From positions 248,001 to 312,000 of the forward strand of contig CANTFL010001244.1 of NCBI GenBank assembly GCA_947650285.1: DNA of 64,000 nucleotides, in the 5' to 3' direction. Source of the stretch: Hyaloperonospora brassicae. Lineage: Eukaryota > Oomycota > Peronosporomycetes > Peronosporales > Peronosporaceae. Numbering within the stretch: the first letter of the stretch is position 1; the number at the start of each line of letters is the position of its first letter. Below, in pieces: positions 56,590 to 64,000 of this stretch. Under the pieces are notes generated by a model. It saw only the letters and a list, made by a program, of their open reading frames with translations, was not told where the DNA came from and searched no databases. Made by a program: the position numbers and the translations under genes.

Positions 56590-58080
56590 TAAAACCGAAA
56601 CGGTTCTTGCGTGATCTGCGTAGTGTCGAAACAAGCAGATCTGCATACTCGTCACAGAGGATGAGTATGTGGCCGATATTCGGTCGGCCACAGTATTTGC
56701 TGAGAACGAACGGGTTCTCAGCAGCTCATCGATGGACGAAAGTGTCCTCGATGAGAAGACTCGGACTGAACGATACACGTCTCAATCCTGGGAGTCGCTT
56801 CAGGCAAATCCTTTGTATAAGGATTTGATCGAATTCAAGGATATGTTCCTTGAATTCGTGCCTTGCGAGTTGCCTAATGACAAAGGCACTCGGCACGAGA
56901 TCGATCTCAAACCGGGCTTGAAGTACTGTGTCATGAAGCAGTGACCACTGCCTCGTGAACAAGTACTAGCGATCGATAAGTTCTTTACCGGTCGCTTGTC
57001 CGTGGTTCATTGAGGGAATAAACTTCTTCTCACAGCTCTCCGACCTTCTGTGTGCGAAAGGCCACAGGAGGATGGCGGATAGTGCACGCGTTCAACAAGT
57101 TGGAACGCTGCAACGGTACCGGCTCCGACGCCGATACCGAGGAAGGACGTAATCATCGATGGTATGTCAAAGAGTACCATCTTTTTTTCATGGATCTGAT
57201 GGATGGGTTCTATCAGATCCTCATGCGTGAACGGGACATCCCGTACACGGCAGTGAGCACCCCCAGCGGTATGCTGTGGGAGTGGCTAGTGATGCCACAG
57301 GGGCTGAGTAATGCCCCTGCTACTTTCAACAGATGTGTTACGAATCTGTTGAGACCGGTGCGAGACTTTGCACCGAGTTACTTCGACGATGTGTTCGTCC
57401 ATAGACGGGCTATGGACATTAAGACAGACGTTCAAGTTCACAGAACTCACGTTCGTCAAGTCCTTCAACTTATGCGCAAGCATAAGTTGTACGCAAACCT
57501 CAAGAAGTGTATATTCGCGGCTAGCGAAATACCACTTCTTGGGTGCATCGTGGATAAACACGGCGTACGCCCTGATCCCGAAAAGATCAAGGCGATCACC
57601 GACTGGCCAGTGCCAGTCGATGTCAAGGGACTAAGGAAGTTCCTTGGGCTAGCAGCTTACTTGCACAAGTACTCTCGCAACTACGCCGAGATGACTGTTC
57701 ATCTTTCTTGCTTACTCAAGAAAATGTCAAGTGGTCATGGAACGCTGAGTGTCAGCGTTCCTTCGAAGTTATAAAGCAAAGCTATATGCAGTCGCCGATA
57801 TTGGCGATTGCAGATCAGGACAGACCATTTCATGTGGTCTGTGACGCCAGCAGTTTTGCGATCGGCTGTGCGTTGATGCAATTTGACGCAGATGGCGCAG
57901 AGCGCGTCATCTGTTATCAGTCGCGTCAGCTGCAACCAGCTAAACGCAATTAACCAGTGCATGACAAGGAACTCCTTGCCATGGAGTACGCACTGGCTAA
58001 GTTTCGCGTCTATCTCGTGGAGATAGACCGTATATCGTCTTTACGGACCGTGCGTCACTACGCACGGCCGTAAACAGGCC
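56590..58080 (+). pseudogene. Pol: reverse transcriptase and RNase H, disrupted
   Basis: Motifs in order are YKDLIEFKDMFLEFVPCELP, KGTRHEIDLKPG and then TGA at 56942 where the family has Trp (KQ*PLPREQ). After a frame break near 56995 come PTFCVRKATGGWRIVHAFNK, FFMDLMDGFYQILM, MPQGLSNAPATFNR and the active-site box YFDDVFVH. LLGCIVDKHGVRPDPEKI, then KFLGLAAYLHKYSRNYAEM follow. RNase H in another frame has VCDASSFAIGCALMQF and a TAA at 57951 in place of an aromatic codon (AKRN*PVHDKELLAM). At least two frame shifts and several stops make it non-functional. Confidence 0.88.
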
Positions 58081-58096
58081 CCACTACTCGCAACGA

Positions 58097-59760
58097 ATGG
58101 CGAGGTGGCGGTCTTTCTTCGCGGAGTACAACTTCTACGTAGAGTATAAACCAGGACGACTAAACGTCGTCGCTGATGCGCTTTCGCGCCGGCCCAATTT
58201 CGAGCCGGACGCACAATCCAACAGTGAGGATAAGCCCACTGATGCGACACTGAGAGCCAGTGTTCCGTCGTCAAGCTTACTTGACGAAATACGAAAGGCA
58301 TAAGCAGAAGATGAGGATCTTCTGCGCTTGATGGATCATCTGGTGGATCCATCTAGTAAATCATTGAAAGATTTACCGGCTCTGTACCGATCCTCTTGGG
58401 ATAGGTCCACAACACGAAATGGGCTGCTCTATTATATAGCCGTTGCCGGCGACACGCCTCGTTTCTTCGTCCCCACTCATAATGATTTGCGCTTGCGCAT
58501 CTTGTATGAGTGTCACGATACCCCAACAGGTGGTCATCGTGGGAGAGAAATGACTTACCTTACGGTAAGTCGTGACTTTTACTGGCCCCACCAGTGTCAG
58601 TTGTCCACAAGTACATTCGTGCTTGCGAAGTAGTTTACAGGTGAAGCCCAGTCCTTCATCACGTGCACCCTTACAGCCTCTGCCTGTCCCTGCAGAGTGC
58701 TGGCAGTCCGTTTCAATGGACTTCGTCTTCGGTTTTCCCGAAAACGCTCACACGAATAATAGTATTCTTGTGTTCTTTGACCAGTTCAGCAAGATGGTGC
58801 ATCTTGATGCTGTCATCGAGTCGATCATGGCACAAGGCTGTGCTCGTGTCTTTATCGACACAATATTTCGACTTCACGTGTTACCCCGTGAACTCGTGTC
58901 AGACCGTGCCCTCGGTTTACGGCAGACTTTTAGCAATCCGTGTTCCGTTCACTCGAAACACGGCTGAAGATGTCCACCTCTGACCATCCCTAAACAGATT
59001 GTCGGACGGAACGTGCCCATCGTGTCCTCGAAGAGATACTTCGCGGATACATCCACTCGTTCTCGAGTTTATGCGAATTCCTACAGATGGTGGAATTTGC
59101 CATCAATGATCCGGTGCATGCTTATACACAACACACACCGTTTTACGTGAATAACTTACGCCATCCACGTCTGACCACCCTTTTAAGAGTGTGACTCTTG
59201 GATAAGGGGGGGGGGCTCGCTCGAGCAAAAACCGTTTTGGCTCTTTCTCATCACGTGTCGACAATGTCGACATCGATGAAGCACACCACCGCAAAAATAG
59301 CGACAACGCTATTATTGATTCGGATGATGATGACGATGCTGGTATATTCAGCATCGTCAACGATTACTTCAGCGAGGAAAACGACAACCTCGCTGAAGAA
59401 GAGAACAATCTCTTAGCAGTGCGCACAAAGCGCACTGATAAATAAAACAACGAGTCAGCAGAGAACTTCCTGCTGACTCGAGAGGCGGTAGTCCGTTTCG
59501 TTCAGGACTCCATCGCAAATGCGGTGGACCGCCAGAAACGGAACGCAGACAAGAATGGAAGAGCCAATGTTCTTCCATTTAAAAATTAACGACCTAGTAC
59601 TACTGTCTACGGTAAACTTACCTGGACATGCAGTCACTAGAGTCGGCAGTAGTAAACTACTGCCGAAATACATTGGGCCATTTCGAGTGTTGCATCGCAA
59701 GGGCAATGCATACACGATCTAATTGCCACGTAGGATGCGAATGCATCCTACGTTTTACGT
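58097..59760 (+). pseudogene. Pol: integrase (zinc-binding, catalytic core, GPY/F), disrupted
   Basis: The start is RNase H-integrase linker VEYKPGRLNVVADALSRRPN. The zinc-binding region has HDTPTGGHRGREMTYLTVSR. The catalytic core shows D in SVSMDFVFGFP, D in LPRELVSDRA and E in TERAHRVLEEILRGY, i.e. the DDE triad, but spread over different frames. Later FAINDPVHAYTQHTPFYVNN and the GPY/F module LLPKYIGPFRVLHRKGNAYT, with a TAA just after it, then HPTFYVGRLRPY. Stops and at least three frame changes disrupt it. Confidence 0.85.
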
Positions 59761-59768
59761 GGGGCGAC

Positions 59769-61379
59769 TCAGGCCGTACTGTCAGTACGAGCCTTCTTCT
59801 TCAAATGAAGATAGCCCCCACGTTCAAGAACATCCATCAGGTTCTTGCGTTCGCTCTCCAGACGATCCGTCTGGTCGCGCAGATAGGATACCTCGAAACT
59901 CAACCGAGATAACTCCCTGCGAGCTGTCGCCAGCTCGCCGAAAAGGGAGCGGACATCCCGCTCGACCTGAAGCTGCGCTGTGGCGTAATCGGCGCGGTCT
60001 CTCGCCCGATCAGTTTCGCAATCCTTGCGGTTCTTCCGCACGGTATCGGTCAAAGCGTAGCGCCGGTCGCGCTCGTGCTTCAAGTCATCGCGCAATTCAT
60101 CGATTGCGCGATCCATCTCGTGAGGAGGAAGGAGATGGTGAGCCTGGGGTTCTGTAGGAGGTCTTTCCTCCTCCACCTCATCCTTTGGTGGATTCTCACG
60201 GTGGTCAACGCTGTCTAGTGGAGCGTATCTTGAACCACCGTGACGATTCAGGATCGAGGACGAGCTACCTCGTCCAGTGGCGGGGGTATCTACCCTCTTG
60301 GAACAGCTGGGAGCCTCGCTCTCAGCTGTTGATAGATGTTGAAGGTCTCGTCCGCCAGTATGACGAGACTCATCCGATTGGTCCGAGGGACCATCGGTAA
60401 ACACGCGCTTTTGGCGCTTGTAGACGGATTGCAAGTTTGCAATCGCGTCACGCATCTCCTCCGAGAGATGTGCCCTTCCCCAGGGCGAATTTAGGGAGTA
60501 CACATCCCTATGTGCACGCTGCGAGTTGTCAACACAACTCGCACAAGGGTCTCCCCATGTGAGGCAAGGAATGCCTGCCTCACTAGATAAACAATGCAAC
60601 CGGTACCTAGCACCGGTTGGCGTTCGCCGTTCGAACCTGAGGCGTGTTGCCTCAAGTTTCTTGAGCCACCCTTCTCGTCCAAAATTCTTGACGTTTTGGA
60701 CGAACGCGTTCCACGCAGCCAAAAGCGATGTTTTGTCACGCTTTTGGTTGCTGTTGTACCATCGATGTCTAAGGAAGACATCGAGATAAAAGTCTTCTTC
60801 AGCGCGAAAGTTCTTCGCGCTGGGACTCAAGCCGTGAAGCTCGGTTGCATCGAATAAAAGTATTCGATGGTGTTGGCCTGTCTCATGAGACAGGCTATTG
60901 ATGAGTTGTTCGGGCAAACGCCACGGCTTCAACTCATCACGCTTCACAGTGGTACCCTTGTCGGTACCACGGCTCCCAGATTGACGACGGCCCGCGCCAT
61001 CGTCATCACGCTCGTGCAAAGACGCACGAGCCGGCGGTGGTGAAGAATAGAACTCACCACCCTGATCATCATCATCATCACTGCCGAACATATTGTGATG
61101 CAAATCACGAGTCCGTTCGTTCGGCAGTGGCCTTGGCAAATACTGAGGCGTTTCCGGTGATAGAGACGCCTCTGAGGCATTGCCCGAGTCAGACACGTCT
61201 GACTCGCCAGAGTAAATGACCTCAATGTCGGGGTCATCATGCGCACGCGGTGCTGTACCGCGTGCACCTGCAGCACCTCTTGCTGCAGGCGAAGAACGAG
61301 CAGCAGACTAAAAATCGTCTGCCGCAGAAGCTGGCACAGGCACAGACTCTGTGTGCCTTGAGTCACCCCGCATAGACAT
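59769..61379 (-). CDS. Long antisense ORF of the retrotransposon, unknown protein
   Basis: Minus-strand frame opposite the 3' part of pol and the region beyond it. From an ATG at 61196 it is open for 475 aa. The same frame extends back to an ATG at 61379, with one TAG at 61310 (codon 24), so the ancestral protein may have had about 536 aa. Composition is protein-like: an acidic Ser-rich N-terminus (EVIYSGESDVSDSGNASEA, GSDDDDDQGGEF), a probable folded centre with ATELHGLSPSAKNFRAEED, FYLDVFLRHRWYNSNQKRD and CLTWGDPCASC, a disordered stretch exactly opposite the chromodomain, and a strongly predicted coiled coil at the C-terminus (AIDELRDDLKHERDRRYALT, EVSYLRDQTDRLESERKNL). I recognise no family. 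Expression would need an antisense promoter, perhaps in the 3' LTR. Some plant gypsy elements also carry antisense ORFs here. Confidence 0.6.
60185..60400 (+). pseudogene. Pol: C-terminal chromodomain
   Basis: Open frame encoding CLVERILNHRDDSGSRTSYL then VQWRGYLPSWNSWEPRSQLL and VEGLVRQYDETHP, a chromodomain of the chromovirus type that can steer integration to modified chromatin. It is in frame with the GPY/F module but cut off from it by a TAG at about 60155. The pol frame ends at 60400. The same DNA is open on the opposite strand (antisense ORF). Confidence 0.9.
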
Positions 61380-61500
61380 GTTAACTATGCGAGGTCAGGT
61401 TGAGTTATGAACGGAACTGACCCAACAAGTGCTTTCTGTCCCAATGGCGCCCAACGGATCGCCACCATGTTTTTCGATAGTCACAGGGTGACTATATGTT

Positions 61501-61511
61501 AAGGGGGGTGA
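61501..61511 (+). other. Polypurine tract
   Basis: AAGGGGGGTGA directly before the 3' LTR, the expected plus-strand primer site. Confidence 0.85.
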
Positions 61512-61904
61512 TGTAACGGGGCAGTCCGTTACATGGAATTTGTCACTTTAAAAGAAAGTGACAATAAAGAATATTAAGTTGAATATTCTTTCAACAATAT
61601 CACCAAAGTGGTGATATTGAAGGGTCGACCAAAGAGTCTGTTCATTGGTTGATATCGTGATGATATCAACCCAATAATCGCCACATGACGCGCGCAATGA
61701 GTGGTGACGAGACGTCACCATACACTCAGTTATATTAACATAATTAAGTCATGTTAAACAGAGAGACAGTAGTTAAAAGACTTAATTTATTAATACAACA
61801 GTTTTACTTTTTCCTTATTCTACGCTTCCTCGTTTGCCTCGTGTACGTCTGTCGGGGCGCCCAAACCCTTACGTTAAGTTCACGCAAGGGTGTGCCCCGT
61901 TACA
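61512..61904 (+). repeat. 3' LTR
   Basis: 393 bp, TGTAACGGGG at the start and CCCCGTTACA at the end. By eye it differs from the 5' LTR at roughly 25-35 positions including small indels, so the insertion is not recent. Confidence 0.95.
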
Positions 61905-61909
61905 TATAA
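61905..61909. repeat. Right target-site duplication TATAA
   Basis: Matches 53947-53951. Confidence 0.93.
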
Positions 61910-63480
61910 AGACGGCAAACCTCATCTCTTCTCTAGCGCGCTAAGTCGCGTCTGTAGTAGATCTTCGTCAACAGGACGATCGGTATCGGCTGGACCAAGT
62001 CGACCAGGTGGGCGAAACGAACGAGCGTCTTCGCCTGTTGCTGTGATGGACGCAAAGGAAAGACGCATGACTGACACGGGGCAAATTGCCACCGTGAGCT
62101 TTTTTTCAAATTGAGAGCTATGAGCTATTTCCTGGAAGTATCCCGAAAAAGGGAAGCTCACGTTATCGTCTAACGGCGTTGTTTTGAAATGAATGAAGAG
62201 AATTGAATGACCTGAGGCTTCAAGTATGTGCGACCTGTCACTGGATTGATTGATTGAGATTGATGGGGTCGGCAGGAGTCAAGACGGTTAAAGGGGTTTT
62301 TCGTGAAAACGTTCCTCCTCGTGCTACACGCACGTTAATTGCATGTTAGGAAAGCTTAACAACGAATATCACTTTGGAATTTGCCACACACAAACACCTT
62401 GTTTCTCCTCTCTCTCTTCGCTGTCACACTCTGTGCTTCGCTGCGGTTGCTACCTACAGAGCGCTAAAGCTGTTAAGAGCGGCAAGACCCGTCTTGTTCC
62501 GGCGTATGTAGACGGCAGTGACTTTTGTCACGGATCAGAATAGCATGTACGTCGACCAGTGCTTTGCGTAAGGGGAGAATAAATTGCCTTAGTTGAAAGA
62601 GGGAAAATTGGTCGAGACAAGCGACTCGCGACTCGTTGCGCCGACGACCAGTGTTTTGGGTGTTGGTCTGTACTCTTCCAGATAGTTCGATCCTAGACCT
62701 AGTGCACGGGCGGATAGACAGGTGAGCTTACCCTTTTGTGGTAGTGCAGCCATCCAATTTCACTTAATATCCCGACTGCATCGGGGAAAGGCTGTGAGCT
62801 TTGTTGATCTGTTACCTGGTAGGATTTTTTCATGCAGTTCGTTCTCTGGCACGTGGCCATTACTCGCTGGCGCATGCACACTCGACACCATCTCTAGCAC
62901 CATCGAAAGTTCAGCAAAAACGCACTGGGCTTTCTTTAGATTGCTCCGCGTCCATCGATTGTCCGACGTCGGATGTACTTGGCTTGCCAAAGGAGCACGC
63001 GTAGGTATCTCGTCAGCCAAATATAAGAGCCGTAAGCGATCATCTGCAGCCAAGATGCGGTCATTGCTTTGTACATATAGAAACGATACGCGACCAGAGT
63101 GGAAGGAGTCGCGGCCACACTTTTGTTCGGTCATGACTTGCGCTTCATTTGGTGGTAACAAAGTGTCAATGATCATCAAGATTGCTCTTCTTACTGATGA
63201 ATTCAACGCACACTGTTCAGCCGATGTTGACGTATGTCCGTCCCAGTTCAAGGTCATACATACACCATACAGAAAACAAGTCTCGAAGGAAAACTTCCTG
63301 GGAACCGGGTACGAACGACCAAATAATGTACTCGGAGAGCAGACGACTTCAAGCGATTTCGACGCAGATCCTCTTACTTGCGAATGGAGTCGTACCACGC
63401 GCCACTCGTCATCGTTTGCATCGTTCTCGAGCCTCCGTCTTGTGTTGATTGCACGAGGAGAAATAGCGTGTCTACTTCGG
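61905..63480 (-). pseudogene. 5' part of the gene interrupted by the retrotransposon
   Basis: Family not recognised. The exon next to the element (62211-61905, acceptor CAG) encodes HSILFIHFKTTPLDDN, FPFSGYFQEIAHSSQFEKKL, VMRLSFASITATGEDARS and DEDLLQTRLSALEKR. A TGA at 61924-61922 follows, then GLPSLY up to the target site. Further upstream 63390-62732 holds blocks such as ILMIIDTLLPPNEAQVMTEQ, NDRILAADDRLRLLYLADEI, KKAQCVFAELSMVLEMV and DAVGILSEIGWLHYHKR, the last ending at a GTAAGC donor. The frame shifts by one inside an A6 run near 62830. An exon end HSQ followed by GTAAGA near 63377 shows the gene begins further right, possibly beyond the window. The 62212-62731 interval probably hides another exon, since phases do not close. 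Confidence 0.6.
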
Positions 63481-64000
63481 GAAGACTGTTGACATTTTTC
63501 ACACAGAGAGTGTACTAGAAGGTCGGGCTAGAGCTGATGTCGGTATGCGACGACGGTCTGGCATCAGACGAAAAGCTAGCGTGTCTCTTACGCGGAAGTA
63601 GAGATGATAGCCTCATTTCCAGTCTCTCTCCCTATCGATATCTCCCTCTATCAGTCTGTAGGTATCTCGTAAAACACTCCTTTCGAACTCGTTGTGTCGG
63701 CGGATCATCAGGTGTAATGTTCCTGTTCATCCATCGAGACAGCTGTGCAAGGGCAACGATAGCATGACAAGCGCAACGCTTTTGTGGACAGGTTGATTGC
63801 GGCAACGATATTCTTTGCATCCAAGTAATGTGTGTGTGTGTGTGTCTGTCTTGATGATACACGTAAGGTACTTGCACCCGCTGGATCAAGTTTACTATGC
63901 TCATTGCACACAACCCGATTCAACAGATGTGCTAATCATTGCTTCTCTTGTGGCTTAATGTTGCTCGACATAAACAAATATGCCAATACTTGATGTCGGG
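63481..64000. other. Right edge, no supported gene
   Basis: May contain more 5' exons or the promoter of the disrupted minus-strand gene. A short GT/TG run lies at about 63829-63846. No domain or clear splice structure is visible. Confidence 0.4.

Larger units (their letters stand above)
53952..61904 (+). mobile_element. Full-length Ty3/gypsy chromovirus LTR retrotransposon, pol decayed
   Basis: 7953 bp bounded by two 393-bp LTRs and a TATAA duplication. Order on the plus strand: 5' LTR, short leader, gag (54389-55543), protease (about 55561-56436), reverse transcriptase (about 56590-57774), RNase H (about 57708-58080), integrase (about 58097-59760) with zinc-binding, catalytic and GPY/F modules, chromodomain (60185-60400), then a 3' region with no sense domain but a long antisense ORF, a polypurine tract and the 3' LTR. 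RT before integrase plus a chromodomain mark a gypsy chromovirus. Pol has many stops and frame breaks, so this copy is not autonomous. The whole length is tiled with short inverted repeats (see findings). It lies inside, and antisense to, a host gene. Confidence 0.95.

Noticed and set aside
53952..61904. CRISPR-like or tandem-repeat explanation for the inverted repeats
   Set aside because: The arms differ in sequence from hairpin to hairpin and there is no constant repeat unit, so this is not an array.
62722..63492. 256-codon plus-strand open frame
   Set aside because: The opposite strand has better protein character and splice sites and belongs to the disrupted gene.

Overview
This window looks like nuclear DNA of an oomycete, most likely a downy mildew or Phytophthora relative (Peronosporales). 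The evidence is compact genes with short introns (mostly 50-140 nt) that usually start GTACG or GTAAG, eukaryotic housekeeping genes, an oomycete-style START/FYVE-like protein, a PH-domain PDK1 kinase, and a Ty3/gypsy chromovirus retrotransposon. Exon joins were built by hand from splice sites, reading phase and family motifs. No species can be named from the sequence.

Layout. 1-3.1 kb holds no convincing gene. 3.1-9.5 kb carries a two-repeat Myb gene (minus) and a divergent LIN9/DIRP gene (plus, with a frameshift). These two families are partners in animal Myb-MuvB/DREAM complexes. 10.1-12.7 kb: a phosphopantetheine adenylyltransferase (CoA synthesis) and a convergent polyglutamine protein with a frameshift in the repeat. 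15.2-25.1 kb is dense: START/FYVE-like protein, LACTB2-like metallo-beta-lactamase, a TruD/PUS7 pseudouridine synthase and RAD50. 25.1-29.9 kb is gene-poor. 29.9-34.0 kb: PDK1 in eight exons, then ribosomal proteins eL22 and P2 as a divergent pair. 34.0-37.4 kb is gene-poor. 37.4-46.4 kb: a second TruD/PUS7 paralogue, cytosolic Phe-tRNA synthetase alpha, a mitochondrial carrier, and an eleven-exon MMT-type cation diffusion facilitator. 46.4-49.6 kb holds only eroded coding fragments. 49.6-52.1 kb: a left-handed beta-helix DUF4954-like protein in seven exons.

52.97-63.5 kb is a minus-strand gene of unknown function, split by a 7.95-kb LTR retrotransposon (53952-61904). The element has 393-bp LTRs, a 5-bp TATAA target duplication, an open gag, a pol with many stops and frame breaks (protease, RT, RNase H, integrase, chromodomain) and a long antisense ORF in its 3' third. 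Its whole length, LTRs, gag, pol and antisense ORF alike, is tiled with short perfect inverted repeats (arms about 7-11 bp, loops 2-15 nt) every few tens of bases, in a way the host genes are not. I consider this hairpin tiling, together with the antisense ORF and a candidate -1 frameshift site at the gag-pol junction, the best candidate for an undescribed system in the window.

Gene pairs are often tightly packed. Convergent neighbours are 107-341 bp apart. Divergent pairs share 128-434 bp of promoter, often with ATTGG (CCAAT-box) motifs.
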